Assembly: GCF_004564275.1 (NCBI RefSeq)
Contig: NZ_SPDV01000030.1
Span: 28,953-92,952, forward strand
Source: Sphingomonas parva (ex Maeng et al. 2020)
Lineage (GTDB): Bacteria > Pseudomonadota > Alphaproteobacteria > Sphingomonadales > Sphingomonadaceae
Length of the DNA: 64,000 nucleotides
Reading direction: 5' to 3'
Made by a program: the position numbers and the translations under genes. The notes under the pieces were generated by a model. The model did no database searches. It was not told the DNA's origin and saw nothing but the letters and a program-made list of their open reading frames with translations. Shown one piece after another: positions 17,792-27,524 of the stretch; positions within the stretch are counted from its first letter, which is position 1; each line of letters begins with the position of its first letter.

Positions 17792-18700
17792 ATGGCTGCT
17801 GCCTCACCACCCCTGGAAGCCCTCGTCGCCGCCGAGCTTGCCGAGCCGGTGGAGCCGCGCGTGTCGGCGATGGCGGCGGCGATCGCCGCCTTCTATCCGG
17901 GGGCGGCGCGGGCGGTGCTGTTCTACGGATCGTGCCTGCGCGAGAAGCAGCTCGAAGGGCTGATGCTCGATTTCTACCTGATCGTCTCCGACTACCGGGC
18001 CGCTTATGGGAAGAGCTGGATGGCGCCGGCCAACCGGCTGATTCCGCCGAACGTCTTCCCGTTCGAGCACGAGGGGCTGGTTGCCAAATATGCGGTGTTG
18101 AGCGAGGCCGACTTCCTGCGGCTGAACGGGCCCGAGACGCTGTCGGTCTCGGTCTGGGCGCGCTTCGCCCAGCCCTCTCGCCTGGTGTGGCGCGCGGACG
18201 ACGAGGCGGCAAGGCGGGCAGTGGCGGCGGTGGCGCGCGCCGCGCCGACCCTGCTCGATGCGGCGTGGCCGCTGTTCGCAGGCAGCGATCCGCTCGATCT
18301 CTGGCGCCACGGCTTCCAGCTCACTTATTCGGCGGAGCTCAGGTCCGAGCGCAAGGGGCGGGCCGTCTCCGTGGTCGATGCCGATCCGGAGCGCTACCGC
18401 AGGTTCAGCGAGCCGGCTCTAGCCGCGGCGGGGATCGCGCTCGCCGCACCAGTGCCGCCGGAGGCGCGGCGGCGGGCGCTGCGGCGCTGGGCGCGGATGC
18501 GGCGGGCCGGCAAGGCGCTGACCATGATCCGTCTCGCCAAGGCGAGCGGCACCTATGCCGGCGGCATCGATTACCTCGCCTGGAAGATCAACCGGCACGC
18601 CGGGACGGCGATCGAGATCAAGCCGTGGCAGCGGCGCTGGCCGTTGCTCGCCGCCGTCACTCTGCTGCCGAAGCTGCTGCGGCGGGGGGCGATCCGCTAA
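17792..18700 (+). CDS. Tam41-like nucleotidyltransferase-fold protein (putative)
   Basis: The product is 302 aa from the ATG at 17792; a GTG at 17768 is possible. VLFYGSCLREKQLEG, then MLDFYLIVSD and, further on, KYAVLSEADFLRLNG recall the pattern of mitochondrial Tam41 (CDP-diacylglycerol synthase): GSG loop, LDFxxxVxD, and KYGVxS. That family has a nucleotidyltransferase fold with the Asp pair binding metal. The likeness is my reading of motifs, not a verified hit. Otherwise it is a conserved hypothetical. It converges on the histidine kinase gene with only 10 bases between stops. Confidence 0.55.
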   Translation: MAAASPPLEALVAAELAEPVEPRVSAMAAAIAAFYPGAARAVLFYGSCLREKQLEGLMLDFYLIVSDYRAAYGKSWMAPANRLIPPNVFPFEHEGLVAKYAVLSEADFLRLNGPETLSVSVWARFAQPSRLVWRADDEAARRAVAAVARAAPTLLDAAWPLFAGSDPLDLWRHGFQLTYSAELRSERKGRAVSVVDADPERYRRFSEPALAAAGIALAAPVPPEARRRALRRWARMRRAGKALTMIRLAKASGTYAGGIDYLAWKINRHAGTAIEIKPWQRRWPLLAAVTLLPKLLRRGAIR

Positions 18701-18710
18701 CGGATCGGCG

Positions 18711-20720
18711 TCACGCCCGGGACCGGAACGCGACCGCTTCGTTCGCGGACGATCCGCCGCGGTGGGCGAGCGCGGCGGCGACCGCCGCGGCGAGGCCGGA
18801 GACGGTGAACGGCTTGCGCAGGATATCGTAGCCGGAGAGGTCCTCGGCGTCGCCGGCCTCGCCGACATAGCCGGTGACGAACAGCACGGCGATCCACGGC
18901 CAGCGCCGGCTCGCCTCGCGGACCAGCTCCGGCCCGGTCATCTCCGGCATCATCACGTCGGTGATGATCAGCTGGAGGCCGCTCTCCCGCTCGAGGATCT
19001 CCATCGCCTCGCGGCCGCTGGCGCAGGCGATGGTGGTGTAGCCGAGTTCCTCGAGCGCGCCGACGGTGGCGCGGCTGACCCGCGGATCGTCCTCGACGAC
19101 GAGGATCGGCGTGCCCGGCGGCGCCGCCCGTTCCTCGACATCGGCGCGCGCGGCGTGGACCTCGCCGCCAAATTCCCCGGTCTCCTCGCTGCGCGGCAGG
19201 TAGATGGCGACGGTGGTGCCCGCACCGACGGTGGATTTCAGCGTGATGTCGCCGCCCGACTGGCGCGCGAAGCCGAAGATCTGGCTGAGGCCGAGGCCGG
19301 TGCCCTTGCCGACCGGCTTGGTGGTGAAGAACGGCTCGAAGACGCGCTCGATCATCTCGGACGGGATGCCCGCGCCGGTGTCGGCGACGCTGATCCGGAC
19401 GTATTCGCCAGGGGCGAGCGCGTTGACCTCGCCCGCCGCGAGGACGAGGTTGTCGACGGCGATCGAGAGCTGTCCCTGGCCATCCATCGCGTCCCGCGCG
19501 TTGACCGCCATGTTGAGGATCGCGTTCTCGAGCTGGTTGGTGTCGACCCGGACGTGCCAGGGCTCGGCGGGGAAATCGGTGGTGACGTTGATCCGCTCGC
19601 CGATCGTGCGGTCGATCAGGTCGAGCATCCCCTCGACCAGCTCGGACGGCGCGGCGGAGACCGGCAGCAGGGGCTCCGCGCGGGCGAAGGCGAGCAGCCG
19701 GCGGGTGAGGGCGGCGGCGCGGGTGGCGCCCTCCATCGCATTGTCGAGGTGGAACTCGACTTCGCGTTTCGAGCTGCGCAGCCGCCGCCGGGCGAGATCC
19801 AGCCCGCCGACGATCACCGCCAGCATGTTGTTGAAATCGTGGGCGATGCCGCCGGTGAGCTGGCCGACCGCCTCCATTTTCTGGACCTGGCGGAGCTGCG
19901 CCTCGGCGGCAGCGCGCTCCGCCGCCTCGGCCTGCAGCCGCTCGTTGGCGTCGACCAGCTCGCGGGTGCGCTCGCGGACCGCCTCCTCGAGCCTTTGCGC
20001 GCGCATCGCCTCGGTATCGGCGGCCGCGATCGCCTCGAGCCGCTGGCTGATCGCGCGATAGGCGAGCAGGCCGAGGATGACTGCGCCGGCGCCGATCAGC
20101 ACGGCGATCCAGCCGAGCCATTCGGTGAGCTCGGTGGCGCGCGCACCGGAAAGGCCGGTCGCGGCCATACGGTCGGAGAGATCCTTGCGTTCGGCCGAGG
20201 CGATCTCGGAGAGCTTGCCGCGCAGCGCCGGCCCGGTCGGGGACATGCCCGCCTGGTAGAAAAGCGAGATGCCGCCGCTGCCCTTCTTCGCGGCCGCGGC
20301 GGTCGCCGCAGCGGCGAGCTCGGTGGCGCGCTTGCGGTACAGCGCGCGCAGCGCCTTGACCCGCTCGAGCTGGTCGGCATCGCCGCGCACCATCCGCTCG
20401 AGCTGGCCGATCTGGCGCTCGGCGAGCACCCATTCGTTGTAATAGACCGTGCCGGTCGGCTGCGCCTCGTCGAGCACGTAGCGGCCGAGCGCCGCTTCGG
20501 CGCGCGCGATCGAGCCGTCGGCACTGCGGGTGAGCAGCATCACGTCGTAGCTGTGCCGCTCCGAGGCGATCGCCTGCTCGCGCGCGCGGTTCGAGCCGGT
20601 GACCATCACCATCAGCGCGATGAGCAGGAGGGTCGCGACGACCGCGCCGGCGGCCGCCAGCGCTCCGCGTCCCCGGCCCGAGACGCCGATCTCGGGCGTG
20701 TCCAGTCCTTCACCCGCCAT
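18711..20720 (-). CDS. Hybrid sensor histidine kinase / response regulator
   Basis: The product is 669 aa. A membrane helix at about 21-41 and another at 203-221 enclose a periplasmic helical sensor (CHASE3-like by size and helix content). A coiled coil (230-285) leads to the dimerisation domain with H294 in GGIAHDFNN. The ATP domain has the N box ([16 protein letters not shown]) and the G boxes ([16 protein letters not shown]). A C-terminal receiver carries the acidic pair (VVEDD), the phospho-acceptor Asp in ITDVMMPEM and the Lys in RKPF. No separate regulator is adjacent. The signal is unknown. Confidence 0.93.
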   Translation of the reverse strand: MAGEGLDTPEIGVSGRGRGALAAAGAVVATLLLIALMVMVTGSNRAREQAIASERHSYDVMLLTRSADGSIARAEAALGRYVLDEAQPTGTVYYNEWVLAERQIGQLERMVRGDADQLERVKALRALYRKRATELAAAATAAAAKKGSGGISLFYQAGMSPTGPALRGKLSEIASAERKDLSDRMAATGLSGARATELTEWLGWIAVLIGAGAVILGLLAYRAISQRLEAIAAADTEAMRAQRLEEAVRERTRELVDANERLQAEAAERAAAEAQLRQVQKMEAVGQLTGGIAHDFNNMLAVIVGGLDLARRRLRSSKREVEFHLDNAMEGATRAAALTRRLLAFARAEPLLPVSAAPSELVEGMLDLIDRTIGERINVTTDFPAEPWHVRVDTNQLENAILNMAVNARDAMDGQGQLSIAVDNLVLAAGEVNALAPGEYVRISVADTGAGIPSEMIERVFEPFFTTKPVGKGTGLGLSQIFGFARQSGGDITLKSTVGAGTTVAIYLPRSEETGEFGGEVHAARADVEERAAPPGTPILVVEDDPRVSRATVGALEELGYTTIACASGREAMEILERESGLQLIITDVMMPEMTGPELVREASRRWPWIAVLFVTGYVGEAGDAEDLSGYDILRKPFTVSGLAAAVAAALAHRGGSSANEAVAFRSRA

Positions 20721-20802
20721 CAGGGGACTCTAGGCCGCCGCGGGGCGGCTGCAAAGACCGGGAAAGTGCGAAGGGTGCCGGCCGGAGATGCGGCAGGGCG
20801 GA

Positions 20803-20830
20803 GGCGGACGCGCGCGATCGGGCGTCCGCC
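20803..20830 (-). terminator. Hairpin after the serine palmitoyltransferase gene
   Basis: GGCGGACGC pairs with GCGTCCGCC (9 bp), five bases beyond the stop codon on the minus strand. There is no T-run, so termination is only likely. Confidence 0.45.
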
Positions 20831-20835
20831 CGGGC

Positions 20836-22101
20836 TCAGGAGAGCACCCCGGTGGCGCGGCCCGCGACCTCGAACATCTCGAGGATGCGGCCGACCTCCT
20901 CGCTCGAATGCTCGGCGCAGAGCGAGCAGCGCAGCAGGTACATCCCGGCCGGTGTCGCCGGCGGTCGCGCCATGTTGACGTAGACGCCGGCCTCGAGCAG
21001 CGCCTGCCACATCATCACCGTGGTCTGCTGATCGGGCAGCAGCACCGCGATAATCGCCGATTCCGCCTCGGCGGTCGCGAGGGTGAAGCCGAGATCGCGC
21101 AGGCCCTGGTGGAGGCGGCGGCTGTTCTCCCAGAGATGGGCGCGCTTGTCTCCGGCGTGCATCAGCTTGCGGATCGAGGTCGCGGCGGTGGCGACCACCG
21201 ACGGCGGCAGCGAGGCAGTGAAGACGTAGGGACGGCAGACGAGGCGGAGCACCTCGAACTTGGGATGGTTGGAGACGACGAAGCCGCCGACCGTGCCGAC
21301 CGATTTGGAGAAGGTGCCGACGACGAAATCGACCTGGTCGGCGACGCCCGCCTGCTCGAACACGCCGCGGCCGTGCTCGCCGAAGAAGCCCATGCCGTGC
21401 GCCTCGTCGACCACGACCATCGCGCCGTGGCGCTTGGCGACCTCGACCATCTCCTTCAGCGGCGCGATGTCGCCGAGCATCGAATAGACGCCTTCGAGCA
21501 CGACCAGCCGGCCGCCCTCGGCGGGCAAGCGCTTCAGCCGCCGCTCGAGATCCTCGACGCTGTTGTGGCGGAACCGGACGATCTGGGCGTTCCCGAGCGC
21601 GCAGCCGTCGTAGATCGAGGCATGGCTGTCGGCGTCGAGGATGATGTAATCCTCCTTGCCGGCGATGGTCGACATCAGGCCGAGATTGGCCTGGTAGCCG
21701 GTCGAGAAGACCATGGCGTGGGCGGTGCCGTAGAATTCCTTCAGAGCCTCCTCGACCTCGCGATGGCCCTGGTAGGTGCCGTTGAGGACGCGGCTGCCGG
21801 TGGTGCCGGCGCCGAACTCGTCGAGCGCCTGCTTGCCGGCGGCGACGACGTCCGGATCGAAGGTCATGCCCATGTAATTGTAGGTGCCGAGGAGGATGGT
21901 CTCCTTGCCCTTGACGACCGCGCGGGTGGGGGAGAGCACTCTCTCCATCACCAGGCCGAACGGATCGCGCACGCCGGTGTCGAGCAGCGCCTCGCGCTCG
22001 GCGATCAGCGCGTCGAACTTCGAGAACAGGTCGCGGCCATGCGATGGCGCGACGGCGGTCTCGTCGGCCGGATCCATCGGCGTGCGGGCGGCCTCGGTCA
22101 T
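20836..22101 (-). CDS. spt: Serine palmitoyltransferase
   Basis: SPT condenses serine with an acyl thioester to 3-ketosphinganine, the first step of sphingolipid synthesis; in sphingomonads it is a soluble PLP homodimer. The product is 421 aa from the ATG at 22101. It has the alpha-oxoamine synthase features: GTYNYMGMTFDP, GAGTTGSRVLNGT, the cofactor-contact motif VVVDEAHGMGFFGEHG, and the PLP lysine in GTFSKSVGTVGG. The start overlaps the stop of the upstream ACP gene by one base. The ACP pairing argues for SPT rather than KBL or BioF. Confidence 0.92.
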   Translation of the reverse strand: MTEAARTPMDPADETAVAPSHGRDLFSKFDALIAEREALLDTGVRDPFGLVMERVLSPTRAVVKGKETILLGTYNYMGMTFDPDVVAAGKQALDEFGAGTTGSRVLNGTYQGHREVEEALKEFYGTAHAMVFSTGYQANLGLMSTIAGKEDYIILDADSHASIYDGCALGNAQIVRFRHNSVEDLERRLKRLPAEGGRLVVLEGVYSMLGDIAPLKEMVEVAKRHGAMVVVDEAHGMGFFGEHGRGVFEQAGVADQVDFVVGTFSKSVGTVGGFVVSNHPKFEVLRLVCRPYVFTASLPPSVVATAATSIRKLMHAGDKRAHLWENSRRLHQGLRDLGFTLATAEAESAIIAVLLPDQQTTVMMWQALLEAGVYVNMARPPATPAGMYLLRCSLCAEHSSEEVGRILEMFEVAGRATGVLS

Positions 22102-22349
22102 CAGCCGTCGTTCCGGAGCTGCTCGACGGCGTCGACCAGCTGGCCGACGGTCTCGATTTCGGCCTGCATGTTCATCGTGATCAGGATGTCGAACTCGTCC
22201 TCGACCGAGGCGACGAAATCCATGACGATCAGGCTGTCCCACTCGAGATCGCCGGCGAAGGTGGTCGCTTCGGTGAGCGGAGCGCCCTTCTTGTTGAAGG
22301 GCTCGATGAGCTGCTGCACCTTGGCGAAGGTCTCTTCTCTGTCGGTCAT
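22101..22349 (-). CDS. acpR: Acyl carrier protein dedicated to sphingolipid synthesis
   Basis: The product is 82 aa, acidic and helical, with the phosphopantetheine attachment site at the Ser of EWDSLIVMDFV. It is divergent from housekeeping AcpP and is followed by spt with a one-base overlap. In Caulobacter an ACP in the same position is required for ceramide synthesis, supplying the acyl group to SPT; the same role is inferred here. The symbol follows that usage. Confidence 0.88.
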   Translation of the reverse strand: MTDREETFAKVQQLIEPFNKKGAPLTEATTFAGDLEWDSLIVMDFVASVEDEFDILITMNMQAEIETVGQLVDAVEQLRNDG

Positions 22350-22540
22350 GGCCGTCCCTTAGGTTCCGACGGCCGCTCTGCCAAGGAATTTGGGCCGGAT
22401 TGCGACGCCGGCGCGGCGGTCGGGTGAACGGCCCGGGCGACGCAGCGCAGAGCGCGCCGTCGGCGCGCCGCGGTATGCGTTACGGATACGGAACAAATGC
22501 TCATTGCGCGTGCGGCGTCGGCACGCCTAGTCGGCGCCCG

Positions 22541-22705
22541 ATGGACCGGGACGAACTGATCAGGAAGATGCGGGCGCGGGCGGAAATGTGCCGCAGGCTG
22601 GCCGGCGCGACGCTCGACGCCGATGCCGCCAGGACGCTGCGGCGGATCGCGGAAGAAGGCGAGGCCGACATCGCCCGCCTCCTCGCCGAGCGCCGGCAGG
22701 GCTGA
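22541..22705 (+). CDS. Small protein with CRRLA motif, relative of the gene at 12019
   Basis: The product is 54 aa, a predicted helix pair: IRKMRARAEMCRRLAG then AARTLRRIAEEGEADIARL. The A-E-x-CRRLA pattern and the later aliphatic-acidic helix repeat those of the 80-aa protein at 12019-12261. Nothing more is known to me about the family. I use the ATG at 22541; the open frame upstream has no ribosome site and unrelated content. Confidence 0.5.
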   Translation: MDRDELIRKMRARAEMCRRLAGATLDADAARTLRRIAEEGEADIARLLAERRQG

Positions 22706-22788
22706 CCGGCGCGGAGCCGCGGCACCGGCGGCAACAAAATTGCGGCGCGGAGCGCAGCCCGGCCCCGCGGCGATGCTAAGAAGCGGCT

Positions 22789-23037
22789 ATGGAAAGCTTG
22801 CATCCCGAGTTCCAGCGCGCCGTGCGCCTCGTGCTGGAGGGGCGCCGCAACGTCGGCCGACAGATCGAGAAGATCGCGGCGCTGAAGGCGAAGGGCGCCG
22901 ACGTCGCGCTGGCGGAAGCGCGGCTGGAGGGCCTGACGCTGGCTCTCGAGGGCGATTGCGAGCGGCTCGAGCGGCTGCTGACCCTGGTGCCGCCCGAAGA
23001 GATCGAAGCGGCTGCGGCGGCCTCGCTGCGCGCCTGA
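22789..23037 (+). CDS. Small helical hypothetical protein
   Basis: The product is 82 aa and reads as almost continuous amphipathic helix with heptad-like spacing (VRLVLEGRRNVGRQIEKIAALK, then a Leu-rich acidic stretch), so a coiled coil is likely. Codon use matches its neighbours. I do not recognise the family. It stands alone in a short gap before the glycosyltransferase cluster. Confidence 0.5.
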   Translation: MESLHPEFQRAVRLVLEGRRNVGRQIEKIAALKAKGADVALAEARLEGLTLALEGDCERLERLLTLVPPEEIEAAAAASLRA

Positions 23038-23239
23038 CCGAGGCGGCGCGGCGAGGTCGAGCCCGAGCCTCGCTGCGCCCGCGGGGTCCGGGCGCGCATC
23101 CGTGCAGCGCGGCAGTCGCCCGCACCCGCACCCGCCGGGGCTCGGCCGGCCGGACGGCAGCGATCGCAACCTGTTCTTAACCATGGGAGCCCTAGTCTCG
23201 GGCCACGGTCAGTCGCGGCCGCCATCGGGGACAAACGCC

Positions 23240-24232
23240 TTGAAGCTGATCATCCAAATCCCCTGCTTCAACGAAGCCGGCTCCCTCCCCGAGACGTTGC
23301 TCGCTTTGCCGCGGCAGATCGCCGGCATCGACACGATCGAATATCTGGTGATCGACGACGGCAGCCGCGACGGGACCAGCGAGATCGCCCGGCAATGGGG
23401 CGTCCACCACATCGTCCGCCATCGCACCAACCGCGGCCTCGCTGCCGCCTACCAGAGCGGCATCGACGCGGCGCTGGCGGCCGGCGCCGACATCATCGTC
23501 AATACCGATGCCGACAATCAATATGACGGGCGCGACATCCCCGATCTGGTCGCGCCGATCCTCGAGGGCCGCGCCGACATCGTGATCGGTGATCGTCAGG
23601 TGCGCACCAACGCCCATTTCGGCCGGGGCAAGCAATGGCTGCAGGCGCTCGGCTCGTCGGTCGTCCAGCGCCTCTCGCGCACCGAAGTGACCGACGCGGT
23701 GAGCGGCTTCCGCGCGATCAGCCGCGCCGCCGCCCAGCGCATCTTCATCACCTCGCGCTTCTCCTACACCACCGAGATGCTGATCCAGGCGGGCGGCAAG
23801 AGGATGGCGGTGGTCTCGGTCCCGATCCGCACCAACGCGCCGATGCGACCGTCGCGCCTCTTCCGCAACATTCCGCACTTCATCTTGAACACCGGCGTCA
23901 CGATGGCGCGGGCCTGGGCGATGTACAATCCTCTTCGCCTGTTCGTGATGGCCGGTGCGCTGGCCGCTCTGGCCGGCCTCGCGCCGATCGTTCGCTTCCT
24001 CTATTTCTTCGCCGTCGGCGAGGGCGGCGGGCACGTTCAGTCGCTCGTCCTGGGCGGCGTGTTGCTGATGCTTGGCGTGATCTCGATCATGTTCGGCATC
24101 GTTGCCGATCTGATCGGCCGCAACCGCCAGTTGCTGGAAGCGACGCTCGAGCGCGTCCGCCGGATCGAGGCCGGCCTCGATGCCGAGCGCGGCCAGGCGG
24201 TTGCGCCCGCGCCGCTCAAGCGCAGCGCGTGA
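23240..24232 (+). CDS. Family 2 glycosyltransferase, dolichyl-phosphate-mannose-synthase-like
   Basis: The product is about 330 aa if it starts at TTG 23240 (LKLIIQIPCFNEAG), which has GGGG nine bases upstream; an ATG at 23183 is also in frame. The GT-A domain has IPCFNEAGSLPETL, the nucleotide motif IDDGSRDGT and the metal motif TDADNQYDG. Two membrane helices follow near residues 240-300. This is the layout of enzymes that load a sugar onto a polyprenyl phosphate (GtrB/ArnC/DPM1 type). The next gene is a GT-C enzyme that could use the product. Confidence 0.88.
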   Translation: MKLIIQIPCFNEAGSLPETLLALPRQIAGIDTIEYLVIDDGSRDGTSEIARQWGVHHIVRHRTNRGLAAAYQSGIDAALAAGADIIVNTDADNQYDGRDIPDLVAPILEGRADIVIGDRQVRTNAHFGRGKQWLQALGSSVVQRLSRTEVTDAVSGFRAISRAAAQRIFITSRFSYTTEMLIQAGGKRMAVVSVPIRTNAPMRPSRLFRNIPHFILNTGVTMARAWAMYNPLRLFVMAGALAALAGLAPIVRFLYFFAVGEGGGHVQSLVLGGVLLMLGVISIMFGIVADLIGRNRQLLEATLERVRRIEAGLDAERGQAVAPAPLKRSA

Positions 24233-24233
24233 G

Positions 24234-25871
24234 ATGAACGCCCTCGGCTCGGAGCTTAGCTTTCGCCAGGCTTCCGCTCTGCCCCGGGCGGCGGCGATCT
24301 GGGCGGCCGTCGCCTTGTGCGCGGCGCTGCAGCTCCACCTCGCCTTCGCCCAGCCGATCAACTGGGACGAGTTCCGCTTCCTGTCCGACGTTCACGCCTA
24401 TCGCAACGGCACCCTCGCCTCGCCCGTGCAGACCTTCCACGTTCATCTCTTTGGCTGGCTTGCCGGTGCGTTCGGGAGCGAGATCGACGAGGTCATCGCC
24501 GGGCGGCTCGCGATGCTCGCGATCGAATGGGGCACCGCCGCTTTGCTCTTCCGCATCAGCCGCGCCTTCGCGGGACGGGAAGCGGCGCTGTTCGCGGCGC
24601 TGTGCTTCCTCAGCTTCAGCTTCGTGCTGAAGCACGGCGCGAGCTTCCGCTACGATCCGATCGCCACCTTCCTGCTGACCGGCGCGGCGGCGCTGCTGCT
24701 CGGCAGGCTGCGCTGGACGGCTGCGGCCGGTGCCGGTGCCGCGGTCGCGCTCGCCGCCGTGGTGACGATCAAGGCGGTGCTCTTCCTGCCGCTGCTCGGC
24801 CTGATTGCGGTATGGCGCGTGGCGAAGAGCGAGGACCGGCGCGACACGCTGATCCGGCTCGCGATTGCCGGCCTCACCTGCGCCTGCGTGTTCGTATCGC
24901 TCTACCTCGCCCACAAGGCTGCCTTGCCCGCTGCAGGCGATGGGCAGGCGGTGGTCGCGGCCAGTGCGCAGAAGACGCTGGGCGAGGGCCAGTTCTTTCC
25001 GCGGCGCCTCGACTTCATCCGCAGCCTGCTCGGCAATCCGATACACTGGACCCTGCTCGGCCTCGGCGCCGCGATCGCATGTCGCCGGCGGCTCTGGATT
25101 GCGCTTGCCTTCGCGCTGCCGCTCGCGAGCCTGCTCTTCTACCGAAACGCGTTTCCCTATTTTTTCGCCTTCATGCTCGCGCCGGCTTCCCTGCTGTGGG
25201 CGCTTGCCGCGGCTCGGCCCTACACCCGCCGCCTCCTGCCGGTGCTGGCGATCGGGCTGGTCGTGGGCGCGGTCGGACACGCGCTCGCGGTCGATGGCGA
25301 TGTGCTCGCGCGTCAGCGCGCGACCGTGGCCGCCGCGCGCGCGATCTTTCCCGGCTCGCTGCCCTATATTGACGGCTGCTCGATGCTGGCGCGCTCGCCC
25401 CAGGCAGGCTTTTTCATGAGCAGCTGGGGCATCGAGAATTATCGTGCGGCCGGCCGGCCGGTGATGCGGGACGCGATCACCCGCGGAGGCGCGCGCTATA
25501 TCGTCGCCGGCAACCGGCAGCTCAGCCTGGCCCTCGCCGGATCGGCGGAGAGCCGCCTGCTTCCGCAGGACACCGCCGTCCTGCGGGACGATTTCGTGCC
25601 GCATTGGGGCGCCATCCGGGTGCTCGGCAAGCGCCTGCCGCCGAGCGTCACGCCGCTCCGCTTCGAGCTGCTCGCTTCCGGCCCTTACACCGTCGAGAGC
25701 GCGGCCGCGGCGCGGATTGACGGGATCCAGCGTCGCCCCGGCGACGTGGTGACGCTCGCCGCCGGCGGGCACGACGCCGTCGCTCCGGCCGGGCTGACGC
25801 TCCGCTGGGGCAACCACCTCCACCGTCCCGCAGGGCCCCCGCCCGGCGGCGACCTCTTCACGGGTTTCTGA
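24234..25871 (+). CDS. GT-C fold membrane glycosyltransferase (PMT/ArnT-like)
   Basis: The product is 545 aa with roughly ten membrane helices, then a soluble periplasmic C-terminal region of about 170 residues. The first loop contains INWDEFRFL, the acidic pair expected as the catalytic D/E motif in GT39-type enzymes. It begins one base after the stop of the GT2 gene. The pair suggests transfer of a polyprenyl-phosphate-linked sugar to a lipid or surface molecule in the periplasm. The acceptor is unknown. Confidence 0.8.
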   Translation: MNALGSELSFRQASALPRAAAIWAAVALCAALQLHLAFAQPINWDEFRFLSDVHAYRNGTLASPVQTFHVHLFGWLAGAFGSEIDEVIAGRLAMLAIEWGTAALLFRISRAFAGREAALFAALCFLSFSFVLKHGASFRYDPIATFLLTGAAALLLGRLRWTAAAGAGAAVALAAVVTIKAVLFLPLLGLIAVWRVAKSEDRRDTLIRLAIAGLTCACVFVSLYLAHKAALPAAGDGQAVVAASAQKTLGEGQFFPRRLDFIRSLLGNPIHWTLLGLGAAIACRRRLWIALAFALPLASLLFYRNAFPYFFAFMLAPASLLWALAAARPYTRRLLPVLAIGLVVGAVGHALAVDGDVLARQRATVAAARAIFPGSLPYIDGCSMLARSPQAGFFMSSWGIENYRAAGRPVMRDAITRGGARYIVAGNRQLSLALAGSAESRLLPQDTAVLRDDFVPHWGAIRVLGKRLPPSVTPLRFELLASGPYTVESAAAARIDGIQRRPGDVVTLAAGGHDAVAPAGLTLRWGNHLHRPAGPPPGGDLFTGF

Positions 25872-25872
25872 C

Positions 25873-26613
25873 ATGACTGGATCCCTCCCGCCTTTGGCGA
25901 TCGGCGCCGCGATGCGCTGGGACATGGTGCGCCGCCTGTTGCCGGCCAGCCCCGGCGATCTGCTCGAGATCGGCTGCGGCCAGGGCGGCTTCGCGGTGCG
26001 GCTGGCGGCGCGCAGCCGCAGCTTCCTGGGACTGGAGCCGGATCGGCGCTCGTTCGCCACGGCGCACGGCCGGCTGCCCGGCGCCATCCTCAACATCACC
26101 GCCGACGATCTGCCCGCCGGCCGCCTCTTCGATACCGTCTGTGCCTTCGAGGTGATCGAGCATCTTCCCGACGACAAGGGCGCGCTGGCGTCCTGGGTCG
26201 CGCGCGTGCGCCCGGGCGGCACCCTGTTCCTAAGCGCCCCGGCTTATGCATCGCGGCTCGGCGCCTCCGATGCGATGGCCGGCCATTATCGCCGCTACGA
26301 TCCGGCCGACATGGCCAGGCTGATGACCGAAGCGGGTCTCGTCGACGTCACGGTGCGCGTCTACGGCGGTCCGCTCAGCTGGGTGCTGGAGATGCTCAGA
26401 AACGGGCTGGCAAAGCTCATTCTCGCGAGGTCGCAGGGGGCGAGCTTCGACGAGCGGACCGCCGGGTCCGGACGCTTCCTCCAGCCCGGATCCGGGCTTT
26501 TCTGGCGGACCCTGCAGGTCGTGATCCGCCCGCTCCTTCTCGTGCAGCATGTCTTCCCAAACCGCGGCGTGGCGCTGGTCGCGATGGGCAGGCGCCCGGC
26601 CGAGACCGCATGA
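25873..26613 (+). CDS. Class I SAM-dependent methyltransferase
   Basis: The product is 246 aa with a Methyltransf_11/UbiE-like core: motif I LLEIGCGQGGFA near residue 31, motif II FLGLEPD, and VCAFEVIEHLPDDKGAL, the typical post-III segment. The C-terminal part has hydrophobic stretches that may contact the membrane. It starts one base after the previous stop and overlaps the next gene as ATGA, so it belongs to the glycan cluster and probably methylates a sugar or lipid intermediate. Confidence 0.87.
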   Translation: MTGSLPPLAIGAAMRWDMVRRLLPASPGDLLEIGCGQGGFAVRLAARSRSFLGLEPDRRSFATAHGRLPGAILNITADDLPAGRLFDTVCAFEVIEHLPDDKGALASWVARVRPGGTLFLSAPAYASRLGASDAMAGHYRRYDPADMARLMTEAGLVDVTVRVYGGPLSWVLEMLRNGLAKLILARSQGASFDERTAGSGRFLQPGSGLFWRTLQVVIRPLLLVQHVFPNRGVALVAMGRRPAETA

Positions 26614-27524
26614 ACGCCGCCGCCGCGCAGGCATCGATCGCTGCAGGGCTCAAGTCCCGGCCGGCAAGAGCCGCGTTCCTGCTCGTTGCGGTCGCCGCCG
26701 CCGTCGCAGCCCTGGCGACGATGCGCGATCAGGTGAGCGAGGGCCTGTCGCGAGTCGCCACCGCAGATCTCGGCGCGGCGCTCTGCTTCAGCCTGCTCCA
26801 TCTGCTCTGCGCCGCCGCCGTGTGGCGAGCGGTCCTGTCCGAGCTGCGCAGCGGGATCACGGCGCCGGCCGCGCTGCGCATCTTCTTTCTCAGCCAGATC
26901 GGCAAATATCTTCCCGGCGGGATCTTCACCTTCGCCGCCGCTGCGGAGATGGGCCACGATGCCGGGCTGTCGCGACGCTATACGGTCTCGACGCTGGTCA
27001 TCACGCTCGTGCTGACCCTCGCGACGGGGACGTCGCTCGCGCTCGTCCTGCTTCCGCTCGCCGATCCGGTCGCGCTCGCGCCTTATTGGTGGGTCGGCCT
27101 AGCCGTGGTGGCGATCGCGCCGGTGCTGCATCCGGCCGTGCTGCGCCGCCTGCTCGCCTTCGCCCGCGTTCGGACCGAGCGGGATCTGACCGGGCGCGGC
27201 ATAGCGATCGCCTCGGCCTGGGCGGCCGCCTGCTGGGTGACGATCGGCCTGCAGGTGTGGCTGCTCGCCGGCGCGGTGGGTGCTCCGCTCAGCTTCGCCA
27301 CGCTTTGCCTCGCGACGGGGGGCTATGCTCTGGCCTGGGTGGTGGGCTTCCTGGTGATCATCGCCCCGGGCGGCTTCGGCGCGCGCGATGCCGTGCTGGC
27401 GCTGGTGCTCGCCAGCCACCTCGGGCCGGCGGAGGCGCTGGTCGTCTCCCTGCTGTCGCGGGTGGTGACCACCGCCGCCGAGTTTGCCGGCGCGGCGGTC
27501 GCCCTGGTGCTCAGCCGCCGCTGA
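26610..27524 (+). CDS. UPF0104/AglD-type membrane protein
   Basis: The product is 304 aa with about eight membrane helices. SQIGKYLPGGIF and APGGFGARDAVL are the two signature motifs of the LPG_synthase_TM (UPF0104, AglD-like) family, whose members act in lipid transfer or flipping, for example in archaeal glycan assembly and in lysyl-PG synthase MprF. It overlaps the methyltransferase by four bases. The most likely role is membrane translocation or assembly of the lipid-linked glycan made by this cluster. Confidence 0.82.
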   Translation: MNAAAAQASIAAGLKSRPARAAFLLVAVAAAVAALATMRDQVSEGLSRVATADLGAALCFSLLHLLCAAAVWRAVLSELRSGITAPAALRIFFLSQIGKYLPGGIFTFAAAAEMGHDAGLSRRYTVSTLVITLVLTLATGTSLALVLLPLADPVALAPYWWVGLAVVAIAPVLHPAVLRRLLAFARVRTERDLTGRGIAIASAWAAACWVTIGLQVWLLAGAVGAPLSFATLCLATGGYALAWVVGFLVIIAPGGFGARDAVLALVLASHLGPAEALVVSLLSRVVTTAAEFAGAAVALVLSRR

